Of a stretch of DNA of 64,000 bases, positions 1-7,776 are shown piece by piece; position 1 is the first letter of the stretch; each line of letters starts with the position of its first letter. The stretch is from the NCBI GenBank assembly GCA_016788565.1, contig JAEUSP010000011.1:1-64000 (forward strand), read 5' to 3'. Made by a program: the position numbers and the translations under genes. Under the pieces are notes generated by a model that did no database searches, had not been told where the DNA came from, and saw only the letters and a program-made list of their open reading frames with translations. The DNA comes from Chlorobiota bacterium. Its GTDB lineage: Bacteria > Bacteroidota > Ignavibacteria > OLB7.

Positions 1-462
1 GTCGTCGTCGCGGATGTACTGATCCACAAACGGCTTCTGCTGCGAGACCAACACGTACTCACGCAAACTTGGCAGCTGGCGGTACAGCAGGAATTTCTCC
101 CCTCGGTCGTACGCCTCGGTAGAGGCTGATAAAATTTCAATGATTGCTACCGGGTTGGTCAAATTGTCCTTGAATCCATCAGCTGATTTTGGCTGGCCAC
201 AGACAATGGAGAGGTCAGGGTACGTATAAAGGCCCGCCTCATTCACCTGCACCCGTAAATCACTGGAATTCACCAAACAGTTGCTCCCCTTTAGGCGGCT
301 GAACAGCTCCCCAGTAAAGTTTACGATCAGCCGATTATGCGCCTCGGACCCTCCGGCCATTGCGAACATCTCCCCCTGGTAGTACTCACTTTTCCACTCG
401 GCTTCACGCTCGATGGCCAAGTATTCTTCCGGCGTTAGATATTTGCGCGGGAGTGCGTCCAT
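1..462 (-). CDS. Uma2-family (DUF820) endonuclease-like protein, 3' end cut by window
   Basis: The translated part (154 residues) begins MDALPRKYLTPEEYLAIE and shows the Uma2/DUF820 pattern. This includes the YLxxE...EYxxGE opening, an AHNRL motif near residue 41, an acidic 'YPDLSIV' strand near residue 80 and a 'VAIIEILSAST' strand near residue 107; the last two carry the D and E of a PD-(D/E)XK-like nuclease core. The final turn 'DRGEKFLLYRQLPSLREYVLVSQ' type region is also typical. The reading frame runs off the left edge, so roughly the last 30-40 residues are missing. These proteins are abundant multi-copy genes of unproven function, often linked to mobile DNA. The start at 462 is the ATG nearest the conserved opening and lies 33 bases downstream of the amidotransferase stop, so the two may be co-transcribed. 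Confidence 0.85.
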   Translation of the reverse strand, partial: MDALPRKYLTPEEYLAIEREAEWKSEYYQGEMFAMAGGSEAHNRLIVNFTGELFSRLKGSNCLVNSSDLRVQVNEAGLYTYPDLSIVCGQPKSADGFKDNLTNPVAIIEILSASTEAYDRGEKFLLYRQLPSLREYVLVSQQKPFVDQYIRDDD

Positions 463-494
463 GGTTCATGGCTGAATTGCGGATTCTGCGAAGG

Positions 495-1391
495 CTACTC
501 GTTGTACACAAACGCGGCTTTCTCGAACGGAAGCTCAATGTCTTCAAAGCGGATGGAGAGGTCTTCATCCACGATAATCATGCTGTTGCGGCCCACTTTC
601 ACGAAGTCCGATTTGTGGGTTGTGAACGGCTCGCTGGCAAGGATGATCGTCTCACTCTGGCCGTCGTCGGGGATCATGTAGCAACGATCGTTGGCCGCCA
701 CGTACTCCCTGCCGAACATGTAGTAGAGCGAAGCCGGCTGCACCCGTGGGTTGGTGGTGTAGCGTGTGGCAACGATTGCTTTGCCGTTCGAGACACAAAG
801 GTTCAGGTAGGAATGTTCGCGGATGTCGTGTTCGTACAATAACGCATTCAGGTCATCGAACATCCCGAACATTGCATCTACCATCTGCTGGGTTGTGACA
901 TCCCCCAACGGGTTGTCTAACTTATTCAGGAACATTCCGAACAGATGCTCGGAATCGGTGGAGCCATGGACGGCATCGTAGGCCTCGGTGTTCAGTTCGC
1001 GAAGCAGTGCGCGGCGGATTTTCCCGAAACCTTGCACCATCCCGTTGTGCATCCACGTCAGTTTTCCGTGAACAAACGGGTGGCAGTTCACTTCCTCCAC
1101 CAACGACCCCGGCGTTGCCGCGCGGACGTGAGCGAACAGCATGGTGGTCTTGACCTTCTTGGCCAGATACCGCAGGTTGATATCGCTCCATGCCGGACGC
1201 ACCGAACGGAACTGGCACGGTTCGTCGTCAAGGTTGAAATCGTACCAACTGATCCCAACGCCATCGCCGTTAATGGGGATGGACATTTCCTGGGCGCCGA
1301 TTGATTGGCGCTCGATCAGCGAGTGCTGCGGTTTGTAGAGTAGGTCGTAGGCAAGAACTGGTTTGCCGATATAAGCCACGAAACGGCACAT
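495..1391 (-). CDS. class II glutamine amidotransferase (GATase_4/YafJ type)
   Basis: A stand-alone Ntn-type glutaminase of 298 residues. I chose the start at 1391 because it gives MCRFVAYIG, which puts the catalytic cysteine at residue 2 as the family requires; the frame is open 96 bases further upstream, but that would bury the Cys. Further family marks are 'FAHVRAATPG' (substrate-binding Arg), 'NCHPF', 'WMHNGMV' and 'STDSEHLF'. The length fits the YafJ/DUG3-like group, which hydrolyses glutamine or gamma-glutamyl compounds without a fused synthase domain. The physiological substrate cannot be read from sequence. It lies 122 bases after lipB on the same strand, in a lipoate-related neighbourhood, with no obvious functional link. 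Confidence 0.85.
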   Translation of the reverse strand: MCRFVAYIGKPVLAYDLLYKPQHSLIERQSIGAQEMSIPINGDGVGISWYDFNLDDEPCQFRSVRPAWSDINLRYLAKKVKTTMLFAHVRAATPGSLVEEVNCHPFVHGKLTWMHNGMVQGFGKIRRALLRELNTEAYDAVHGSTDSEHLFGMFLNKLDNPLGDVTTQQMVDAMFGMFDDLNALLYEHDIREHSYLNLCVSNGKAIVATRYTTNPRVQPASLYYMFGREYVAANDRCYMIPDDGQSETIILASEPFTTHKSDFVKVGRNSMIIVDEDLSIRFEDIELPFEKAAFVYNE

Positions 1392-1513
1392 ATTCATTCG
1401 ATTGAGGGTTCCTTGTGCGGTCGTTATTCTCCGAGAGAGGTGCGCGAATATAAGCAGCCGGGAAAATTGGCCAAGCCTTTGAAGCAACTTAGCCGCGCAG
1501 AAGCCTGCAAGCC

Positions 1514-2188
1514 TTAGGCTGTTAGAACTTCATCCCAGTGTGCAGCGAAGCGGTCGGCAACCTCAAGCAGTGTGTGGGCGCGCCCTGTTTCGGCAAGCAT
1601 GGAGGTCACGGCGTGATCGGCAATGCCGCAGGGGATGATCGCCCCAAAGCGTTCAAGGTCGGTTGTGACGTTCAGGGCAAAGCCGTGCATGGTTGTCCAG
1701 CGGCTTGCGCGCACACCAATGGCGCAGATTTTCCGGCTGTTGCACCAGACCCCGGTGAGTTTTTCAATCCTGCCGCCGGCAATTCCAAAATCGCCAATGG
1801 TTTTAATGATGACCTCCTCCAGCGACCTCATGTACCATCCCAAATCCTCCCGGAAATCCCCCAGCCGAACGATTGGGTATCCAACCAGTTGGCCCGGGCC
1901 ATGGTAGGTGACATCCCCCCCGCGATCAACATCGAACACCTGGTATCCACGCTGGCGGAGTGTTTCGCGCGGGGCAAGCAGATTGCGGTCGTCGCGGGCG
2001 TTTTTGCCGATGGTCAGCACGTCGGGATGTTCGCAGAACAGGATTGTGTTCGGGCGTTCCCCCCGCAGCACCTCATCAAACACCTGGCGCTGAAGCTGCC
2101 AAGCATCCTGGTACCGAACGCACCCCAGCCACCAAGCCGTAGCGGTGCGCGGCTGAGTAATCTGCGTTGTTTCGGTTGCCGGCATCAT
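1514..2188 (-). CDS. lipB: octanoyl-[acyl carrier protein]:protein N-octanoyltransferase LipB
   Basis: LipB moves octanoate from acyl-ACP to the lipoyl domains of 2-oxoacid dehydrogenases and the glycine cleavage H protein, the first step of lipoate synthesis in the cytoplasm. The 224-residue protein has the family signature 'RGGDVTYHGPGQLVGYPI' near residue 90, the catalytic-lysine context 'RKICAIGVR' near 155, and the acyl-cysteine in 'IIPCGI' near 185. Length is normal for the family. It follows lpdA (dihydrolipoyl dehydrogenase) by 62 bases on the same strand, a functional pairing because LpdA re-oxidises the lipoyl groups that LipB helps to install. A perfect 12-bp hairpin lies between the two genes. 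No lipA was seen in the window. Either of the two adjacent Met codons could be the start. Confidence 0.95.
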   Translation of the reverse strand: MMPATETTQITQPRTATAWWLGCVRYQDAWQLQRQVFDEVLRGERPNTILFCEHPDVLTIGKNARDDRNLLAPRETLRQRGYQVFDVDRGGDVTYHGPGQLVGYPIVRLGDFREDLGWYMRSLEEVIIKTIGDFGIAGGRIEKLTGVWCNSRKICAIGVRASRWTTMHGFALNVTTDLERFGAIIPCGIADHAVTSMLAETGRAHTLLEVADRFAAHWDEVLTA

Positions 2189-2207
2189 ACGGTTTTTTCA
2201 AGAAGAT

Positions 2208-2240
2208 CGCTGCCGAAGAGTTGTGGATTCTTCGGCAGCG
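2208..2240. terminator. perfect 12-bp intercistronic hairpin between lpdA and lipB
   Basis: CGCTGCCGAAGA (2208-2219) pairs exactly with TCTTCGGCAGCG (2229-2240) around a 9-base loop. On the minus (transcribed) strand the stem is followed after about 11 bases by A-rich rather than T-rich sequence, so it is not a textbook intrinsic terminator. It may be an attenuating or mRNA-stabilising stem that uncouples lpdA from lipB. Confidence 0.5.
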
Positions 2241-2250
2241 TTCGGTTGCT

Positions 2251-3654
2251 TTACATATTCAGTGCTTCGCCGTAGGCATCGGCGGCAGCTTCCATCACGG
2301 CTTCGGAGAGCGTTGGGTGGGCGTGGATGGTGCGGAAGACCGATTCGCCGGTGGCTTCCAGCGACCGCGCCAGTCCAAGCTCGGCAATCATTTCGGTGGC
2401 TTCGCTTCCAACGATATGCGCCCCCAAAATCTCGCCATATTTGGCATCAATCACCAGCTTCACAAAGCCATCGGTTTCGCCGATTGCGCGCGCTTTACCG
2501 CTGGCCTTGAAGGGGAACTTCCCAATTTTCAACTCATATCCCGCAGCGCGTGCGGCTTTTTCGGTCATCCCGACCGAGGCCACTTGCGGCTGGCAGTAGG
2601 TGCAGCCGGGGATGTTGGAGTAATCCATTCCCGGGGTGTGGTGGCCGGCGATGTGTTCGGCAGCAACCACCCCTTCTGCGCTGGCAACGTGGGCAAGCCA
2701 GGGCGCGCCCACAACATCACCAATGGCGTAGATTCCTTCCACGTTGGTTTGCATGAACGTATCCACCTTGATGTGGCCACGCACAACTTCAACCCCCAAT
2801 CCCTCCAGGCCAATCCCCTCAATGTTTCCGGTTACGCCAACGGCGTTCAGCGCAAGGTCGGCGTTCAAGGTTTTTTGTTTGCCGTTTTTGTCTTCCACCA
2901 CAACCTCAACCCCTTCGCCAACGGTTTTTGCGGAGATCACGCGGTGCTCGGTCAGCAGCTCAACCTTCCGTTTCTTGAAGGCGCGGGCAACCTCTTTGGA
3001 AGCGTCCTCATCCTCAATCGGCATGATGTTCGGCTGCATTTCAACGATGGTGACTTTGGTCCCAAAAGCGTTGTAGAAGTAGGCGAACTCAACGCCGATA
3101 GCCCCGGCACCCATGATAATCATGGAGTTGGGGAGTTTCTCCTGAAGCATTGCTTCGGTGGAGGTGATGACGTGTTTGAAATCCACCTCAATTCCTGGGA
3201 ACACCCGTGGGCGCGCGCCGGTGGCAAGAATAATGGCACGGCAGGAAAGTTGGGCGGTTGGGTTGCCGTCGGTGTCGCGGACCTCCACCTGTCCTTTCCC
3301 TTTGGCCACCCCCCAACCGTTGATTACGGTGACGTTATTTTTTTTCATCAGGAAGCTAACGCCGTTGCTGTTGGCATCGGCAACCTCGCGGCTTCGTTGA
3401 ATCACCCGCTGGAAATCCACGCTCAGGTTATCGAAGCTGAATCCGAAATCGGAAGCGTGGTTCAGGAAGTGCATGTATTCGGCATTTTTCAGCAGTGCTT
3501 TGGTGGGGATACATCCCCAGTTCAAGCAAACGCCGCCAAGCCGGTCGCGTTCAACAATTGCGGTTTTTAGGCCAAGCTGGGAAGCACGAATTGCGGCAAT
3601 GTAGCCCCCCGGCCCGCTGCCGATGACGATAACATCAAACTGAGTGTCGGCCAT
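2251..3654 (-). CDS. lpdA: dihydrolipoyl dehydrogenase (E3)
   Basis: This flavoprotein re-oxidises dihydrolipoamide in the pyruvate/2-oxoglutarate dehydrogenase complexes and the glycine cleavage system, passing electrons to NAD+. The 467-residue protein has the FAD Rossmann motif 'GSGPGGYIAA' near residue 12 and the redox pair in GGVCLNWGC (C43 and C48). It also has a second dinucleotide fold 'MGAGAIGVEFA' near 178, the FAD motif 'IYAIGDV' near 308, and the C-terminal catalytic 'HAHPTLSE' that serves the partner subunit. Length and motifs are fully canonical. It is the first gene of a minus-strand group with lipB. No E1/E2 genes are in view. Confidence 0.97.
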   Translation of the reverse strand: MADTQFDVIVIGSGPGGYIAAIRASQLGLKTAIVERDRLGGVCLNWGCIPTKALLKNAEYMHFLNHASDFGFSFDNLSVDFQRVIQRSREVADANSNGVSFLMKKNNVTVINGWGVAKGKGQVEVRDTDGNPTAQLSCRAIILATGARPRVFPGIEVDFKHVITSTEAMLQEKLPNSMIIMGAGAIGVEFAYFYNAFGTKVTIVEMQPNIMPIEDEDASKEVARAFKKRKVELLTEHRVISAKTVGEGVEVVVEDKNGKQKTLNADLALNAVGVTGNIEGIGLEGLGVEVVRGHIKVDTFMQTNVEGIYAIGDVVGAPWLAHVASAEGVVAAEHIAGHHTPGMDYSNIPGCTYCQPQVASVGMTEKAARAAGYELKIGKFPFKASGKARAIGETDGFVKLVIDAKYGEILGAHIVGSEATEMIAELGLARSLEATGESVFRTIHAHPTLSEAVMEAAADAYGEALNM

Positions 3655-3902
3655 GTGAATGTGGGAAAATCGTTGTCAGGTTTGGCTGGATGTACGGATG
3701 GTAAGCAACCACGATTGATGATGCCAGAACAGGCCGAACATCACCGCCATCAAGCTGCTTTCACTCCCTTGCGTAAGGGGCGCAAGTTACTACCAGCCCT
3801 GTGGTGGTGAAAGAATACTCGTGAAGTGTTACAGAATCGGGAGCGGTGGTGTGGGAGCCAGAAATCGCGAGGCCACATTGAGGTTCGTTGGGTTGCTGCT
3901 GG

Positions 3903-4574
3903 CTACCGGTTTCCTTCCTCTTTCTCCCCTTCCTCCACCAGTTTTGCGATCACGTCTTCAAACCCGTCTGTGGCCCCAACCGAAGCGTTCAGGAACAGAA
4001 GGCGTTGTGAGGCCAAGCGGATTTGTTGGGCAACGGTGCTAAGCTCCACAACCTCACGGTAGCAAACAGCGGCATCATGCAAACGCCCGTCCAATTCCAG
4101 CAGTGTTCCGCAAATCAGCCGAAGCTCGACCGACAGCGGCGAGGCTTTGGCGCACTCAATCAGCAGCCCGTAGGAACGCCGCCGCTGGCCAGAGCGATGC
4201 AGCGTGAACGCAAGATTCCGGAGGGCCTCGTTGTTGGTTGGATCCAGCTTCAAGGCTTCCTCAAACTGCTCGCGGCTCTCCTCCTCCTTTCCAATCGAAG
4301 CCAACATCAGCCCAAGCGCGTTGAAAAGCGAGGCCTCCCCCCCCAACTCGGTAATTGCCGAACGCATCGTGGCCAGTGCTTGCTCGGATTTCCCAACCCG
4401 CAGATAGAGCGAGGCCAGCGCCGGAAGCATGCGCGGCTCCGGCTGCTTGCGCTCGATAAACTGCGCAAGGAACCGCCGTGCGTCCCGTATTCTTCCGGCA
4501 TCAATCAATTCCTCGACGTATGCAAGAAGCGACAGGAAGCTATCGGTGGAAGGCCCGATGCTTTGGTTGGTCAC
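3903..4574 (-). CDS. tetratricopeptide-repeat protein (cytoplasmic)
   Basis: A 223-residue protein without signal peptide or membrane segment, made almost wholly of helical TPR-like units: 'LASLYLRVGKSEQALATM', 'LFNALGLMLASIGKEEES' and the clear 'ALKLDPTNNEALRNLAFTLH' unit near residues 110-130. The C-terminus is acidic and Lys/Glu-rich (LVEEGEKEEGNR). TPR arrays mediate protein-protein contacts, and no partner can be named. It is divergent from the FecR-domain gene, with a 189-base shared upstream region. The start at 4574 gives MTNQSIGPS; no good ribosome binding site is visible. Confidence 0.75.
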   Translation of the reverse strand: MTNQSIGPSTDSFLSLLAYVEELIDAGRIRDARRFLAQFIERKQPEPRMLPALASLYLRVGKSEQALATMRSAITELGGEASLFNALGLMLASIGKEEESREQFEEALKLDPTNNEALRNLAFTLHRSGQRRRSYGLLIECAKASPLSVELRLICGTLLELDGRLHDAAVCYREVVELSTVAQQIRLASQRLLFLNASVGATDGFEDVIAKLVEEGEKEEGNR

Positions 4575-4676
4575 GTAGGTGTGTGTGTTGACGTTGGTTA
4601 TACCGCCGGCAGAGAAGCGTCACAAGCAGAACTGAAGCGAAGTTCACGAATTTCTGGCAATGTGCAAAGAGCCGAG

Positions 4677-4704
4677 TTCAACGCAGGAAGAATTTTGGTA
4701 TAAT
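4677..4704 (+). promoter_or_regulatory. candidate -35/-10 promoter for the FecR-domain gene
   Basis: TTCAAC (4677-4682), a 16-base spacer, then TATAAT (4699-4704), about 60 bases before the chosen ATG at 4764. The -10 box matches the general sigma-70 consensus; the -35 is weak. In Bacteroidota the main sigma factor prefers TAnnTTTG, so this is only a candidate. Confidence 0.35.
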
Positions 4705-4763
4705 GCACAGCCTTCTGTACGATCAACAAACAGATGAACCAAGGATACTTAACCAAGAACGCT

Positions 4764-5831
4764 ATGGCCAAGGAATTGCGACTGCTGCTTGGCGCAACCC
4801 TCCTTCTGCTTCTTGCTGCAACGGCCCCTGCGGTTGCCGACGATGTTGTTGTCCGAATTTTGTTTTTCACTGGGGATGTCACCGTGAAATCAGGGGGCAG
4901 CGCATCGGCAGCACGCATTGGGCAAGCCGTTGGGAAGAAGGATGTGATTATCCTGAAGGGGAACGCCACACTTCAACTCTCGGTAAACGGGAAGGTGCTG
5001 AAGTACAACAAACCCGCCCAACTGAAGGTTGCCGATGCAATCAAACGCGCCGGCAAAGGGGAAAACGAAGCCGTTGCTAACTCACTCCGAACACTTGCCG
5101 CTGCAAGCGGAGCCGGGCGCAACAGCCGCCACAGCGAAGCCGGCGCAACCCGCGCAGCCCCCCCCACAGATTCCTCGCGGCTGCTTGACGATGCCAGACG
5201 GAAAGGGATGGAGACAGTCAAGAACGAAGCCAACAGCGAAGTTGGAAAACAGCTTGGCATTGACGACCCGCTTGGCAAAGCCACGGGCCTGATGGACTAC
5301 CTGCGTGGCGACAAGCTGATTGTGTTGGAGCCACGCTCGACAGCAATCAGCAGCGGGCCAGTAACGTTCCGCTGGCTTCGCACGCCGGGGGTGACAAGCT
5401 ACTCCATCACAGTGCGGAACTACTTGGGGGATGAGCTGTTCAAGACCTCAGTCAGCGATACCCAAGCCGTTTGGCCAACTCCGTCGCTTCAGCCGGAAGC
5501 GGTTTATACCTGGACCCTTCAGAACGAGGCGAACCCTCTGAATCGCTCCACCTCCTCCTTCTTCCAAATCAGCGCGCAGAAAGATGCCGAGCTTCACGCA
5601 GGGGAGCAAGCCTTGCTGAAAGAGCTTGGCCAAACCGAGGACCCCGCAACCATGATGATGCTTGGCGCGCTGTACGCCGACCTTGGATGCTACGGCCAAG
5701 CCGCACGCTACTTCACCATGTCGGCAATCAAAGCACCGGAACACCGGCAGGACTTGCTGGGAATGGCACGCGAACAGTATCTGTACAACATTGTCATGCC
5801 GGAGGAAGATGTTGCCATTATCTGCCGATAG
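4764..5831 (+). CDS. secreted FecR-domain protein with C-terminal TPR-like tail
   Basis: A 355-residue exported protein. A signal peptide (MAKELRLLLGATLLLLLAAT...AVADD) precedes a FecR-like domain, 'VRILFFTGDVTVKSGG...ARIGQAVGKKDVIILKGNATLQLSVNGKVLK', about residues 25-85. A low-complexity Ala/Arg linker follows, then a Fn3-like beta segment with 'VTFRWLRTPGVTSYSITVR' near 200, and a short TPR-like tail. FecR domains of this secreted kind occur in envelope proteins that are not iron regulators; no FecI-type sigma factor is next to it. It overlaps the start of the downstream AI-2E-family gene by 23 bases, so the two are probably translationally coupled. I preferred the Met at 4764 over the upstream in-frame Met at 4734 because the signal peptide then starts normally. 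Confidence 0.75.
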   Translation: MAKELRLLLGATLLLLLAATAPAVADDVVVRILFFTGDVTVKSGGSASAARIGQAVGKKDVIILKGNATLQLSVNGKVLKYNKPAQLKVADAIKRAGKGENEAVANSLRTLAAASGAGRNSRHSEAGATRAAPPTDSSRLLDDARRKGMETVKNEANSEVGKQLGIDDPLGKATGLMDYLRGDKLIVLEPRSTAISSGPVTFRWLRTPGVTSYSITVRNYLGDELFKTSVSDTQAVWPTPSLQPEAVYTWTLQNEANPLNRSTSSFFQISAQKDAELHAGEQALLKELGQTEDPATMMMLGALYADLGCYGQAARYFTMSAIKAPEHRQDLLGMAREQYLYNIVMPEEDVAIICR

Positions 5832-6948
5832 CCCGCCAACATCCACGCAATCAACCGCCGATCGCCCAGCCAGCAGCTACCAGATGATCCCCATTTTTTT
5901 GGGGTTCATCGTGGTGTTTTTGGTGGGTGCGCTGCTGTACCAATTGGGGAGCATTCTGCTTCCGGTGGTGATTGCGGTGTTTGTCAGCTACGTCTTCAAG
6001 CCGCTGGTGATTTATCTGGATAAACTGAAAGTTCCCCGCGCAGTATCCATCATTGTGGTGTTGGGGATTGTGGCCGGCGGAATCTACGGGCTGTACTCCA
6101 TCATCAAAGCCAGCGGGCAATCGTTCGTGGCGGCCGCGCCGAAGTACGAACAGCGATTCAACACACTGCTGGCCGACCTGAAAGTTGTTGCCACCGACTA
6201 CGGGATTGACCTGAATACCGCCGTGCAGAGTGGCTTCGATTTTTCCACCATCAACTCCGTGCTCACCAACGGCCTGAACTCCTTCCTTTCGCTGATGAGC
6301 AATTTCTTCTTGATCCTTCTGTTCACCCTCTTCATTCTTGCGGGAACCGGAACCGTGGCGATTAAGATCAAACGGGCATTCAGCGCCGAGCGTGCCGAGC
6401 AAATCGGGGAGGTGATCCGCCGGATTGACGAGAAGGTGCGGCGGTATCTTCTGACCAAAACATTAATCAACCTGCTGATGGGGCTGGTGACAGCCGGAAC
6501 ACTCTATCTGTTCGGTGTTGATTTCGCGCTGCTGTGGGGGTTCTTTGCGTTCCTGCTCAACTTCATTCCGAACATCGGTTCGGTGGTGGCGAACATCCTG
6601 CCGGCACTTATCACACTGCTGCAATTCGGTTCGCCGGGGACCGCAGCGTTGGTGCTGGTGCTGCTAATTGTGGAGCAAAACTTGATTGGGAACGTGTTGG
6701 AGCCACGCATCATGGCATCGGGGCTGAACCTTAGCCCGTTAGTTGTGCTGATGTCGTTGGTGTTTTGGGGATGGTTGTGGGGGATTCCCGGGATGATCCT
6801 GGCCGCGCCACTGACGGCCATTATCCGCATCATCTGCGAGCAGATACCGCAGCTTCACTTGATTGCAGTGCTGATCGGTGGGGTGGATTCCGACAGCCCT
6901 ATTCGGAAACAACAGCGGTTGCTGGTGAATCCCCAAAAAGGGAAGTAA
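5809..6948 (+). CDS. AI-2E family (PerM/YdiK-like) membrane transporter
   Basis: A polytopic inner-membrane protein of 379 residues. There are two N-terminal transmembrane helices ('IPIFLGFIVVFLVGALLYQ' and the following segment), a third near residue 70, then a soluble-looking central loop. A C-terminal bundle of helices follows, containing the family marks 'FALLWGFFAFLLNFIPNIGS', 'LIVEQNLIGNVLEPRIM' and 'WGIPGMILAAPLTAI'. The family was named for autoinducer-2 export in E. coli, but members include Na+/H+ antiporters and unassigned exporters, so the substrate is unknown. The start at 5809 has GGAGGA just upstream, though very close. A Met at 5884, directly before the first helix, is the alternative. 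It overlaps the 3' end of the FecR-domain gene. Confidence 0.85.
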   Translation: MLPLSADSPPTSTQSTADRPASSYQMIPIFLGFIVVFLVGALLYQLGSILLPVVIAVFVSYVFKPLVIYLDKLKVPRAVSIIVVLGIVAGGIYGLYSIIKASGQSFVAAAPKYEQRFNTLLADLKVVATDYGIDLNTAVQSGFDFSTINSVLTNGLNSFLSLMSNFFLILLFTLFILAGTGTVAIKIKRAFSAERAEQIGEVIRRIDEKVRRYLLTKTLINLLMGLVTAGTLYLFGVDFALLWGFFAFLLNFIPNIGSVVANILPALITLLQFGSPGTAALVLVLLIVEQNLIGNVLEPRIMASGLNLSPLVVLMSLVFWGWLWGIPGMILAAPLTAIIRIICEQIPQLHLIAVLIGGVDSDSPIRKQQRLLVNPQKGK

Positions 6949-6986
6949 AACCAGCTTGGCCAGAGCAGTCCGTGGTGGCCGCACAG

Positions 6987-7322
6987 TCAGTCCCCAACGG
7001 AATCGGCAACCCACTCCAAGTATCCCGCCAAGCCAGCAACCACCGGAACCGCGATAATTTCTGGAAGCTGATATGGGTGCAATTCTTTGATCCGCTGCTG
7101 TAGCTGTGAGTATTGCTGGTGCGTGGTTTTTATCAGCATCACGGTTTCTTCCGATTCCTCCACCTTCCCTTCCCAACGATACACCGAGCCAGCCCCAGTA
7201 AGGATAGTGCAGCAAGCCGCGTGGCGTTCCTGCACCAGCGTTTGGGCAAGTTGGCGGGCGGCTTGGGGGGTTGGCGCGGTGGAAAGCACCACCAGAACTG
7301 AGGTTGTTGCTAAATCGGGCAT
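6987..7322 (-). CDS. cutA: divalent-cation tolerance protein CutA
   Basis: A 111-residue CutA1-type protein of the ferredoxin-like trimeric fold. Family motifs are 'ERHAACCTIL' near residue 33, 'SVYRWEGKVEESEETVMLIKT' near 45-65, and 'HPYQLPEIIAVPV' near 82. CutA was linked to copper tolerance in E. coli, but its biochemical role is unsettled and it is common in all kingdoms. The start at 7322 (MPDLATTSVLVVLS) matches the family length. Upstream in-frame Mets would add about 68 residues that translate a dispersed repeat (7387-7420) and are rejected. It is convergent with the AI-2E-type gene. Confidence 0.93.
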   Translation of the reverse strand: MPDLATTSVLVVLSTAPTPQAARQLAQTLVQERHAACCTILTGAGSVYRWEGKVEESEETVMLIKTTHQQYSQLQQRIKELHPYQLPEIIAVPVVAGLAGYLEWVADSVGD

Positions 7323-7386
7323 GATCGGTTGATGTGGTTTGTGCAAAAAGTAGATGGAAGATCGGCTGCTTCTTGGTTCGGTGGCT

Positions 7387-7420
7387 CCGCTCATACTTCG
7401 ACGTGGCTCAGCATGAGCGG
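7387..7420. repeat. dispersed palindromic repeat, copy 1 (CCGCTCAT...ATGAGCGG)
   Basis: 34 bases with perfectly inverted 8-base ends: CCGCTCAT at 7387 and ATGAGCGG at 7413. The centre 'ACTTCGACGTGGCTCAGC' matches the other copies at 40127, 60331, 61089 and 61363 in reverse orientation. The flanking GGTGGCT/AGCCACC bases are also shared. It lies between cutA and the rpmF terminator. Confidence 0.8.
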
Positions 7421-7466
7421 GGGCGATGTTCGGTGGCCGTTGCACACAAACGTGAGATGAGCAAAA

Positions 7467-7511
7467 AAAGGCAGATGGTTTCCCAGAATTCTGAGTGAGC
7501 CATCTGCCTTT
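7467..7511 (-). terminator. intrinsic terminator of the DUF177-rpmF operon
   Basis: AAAGGCAGATGG (7467-7478) pairs perfectly with CCATCTGCCTTT (7500-7511). Read on the minus strand, the stem runs into seven consecutive T residues (complement of the A-run at 7463-7469), 46 bases past the rpmF stop. This is a typical Rho-independent terminator. Confidence 0.85.
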
Positions 7512-7557
7512 GGAATGTACTGGCAACCTGTGATGTGGGCAGCCTAATCGTTGGGGG

Positions 7558-7737
7558 CTACAACGTTGAGTTCAGTATCACTCGCCCGTTGTAGTAACCG
7601 CAATCGGTGCAAGCAACGTGGTGCAACTTCATCTCGCCACAGTTTGGGCATTTGCCGAACGCTGGCGCGGTTGCTTTGTAGTGGGTGCGGCGTTTGTCAC
7701 GGCGTGACTTTGAGTGTTTCCGTTTTGGATTTGGCAT
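7558..7737 (-). CDS. rpmF: 50S ribosomal protein L32
   Basis: A 59-residue protein beginning MPNPKRKHSKSRRDKRRTHY, the invariant L32 opening, followed by a zinc ribbon: CPNC near residue 30 and CTDC near residue 43. It retains all four Cys, so it is the C+ (zinc-binding) paralogue type. The gene follows the DUF177 gene by 39 bases, the usual yceD-rpmF order in bacteria, and ends before a strong terminator. The start codon at 7737 is fixed by the conserved MPNPKR. Confidence 0.97.
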   Translation of the reverse strand: MPNPKRKHSKSRRDKRRTHYKATAPAFGKCPNCGEMKLHHVACTDCGYYNGRVILNSTL

Positions 7738-7776
7738 GGTCGGTCTCCTGTTTCTATGATGTTATTGTTCAGTTAC

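Noticed and set aside
2167-3570. 467-codon frame antisense to lpdA
   Set aside because: A by-product of the GC-rich codon usage of lpdA; no domain, and fully covered by a highly conserved gene on the other strand.
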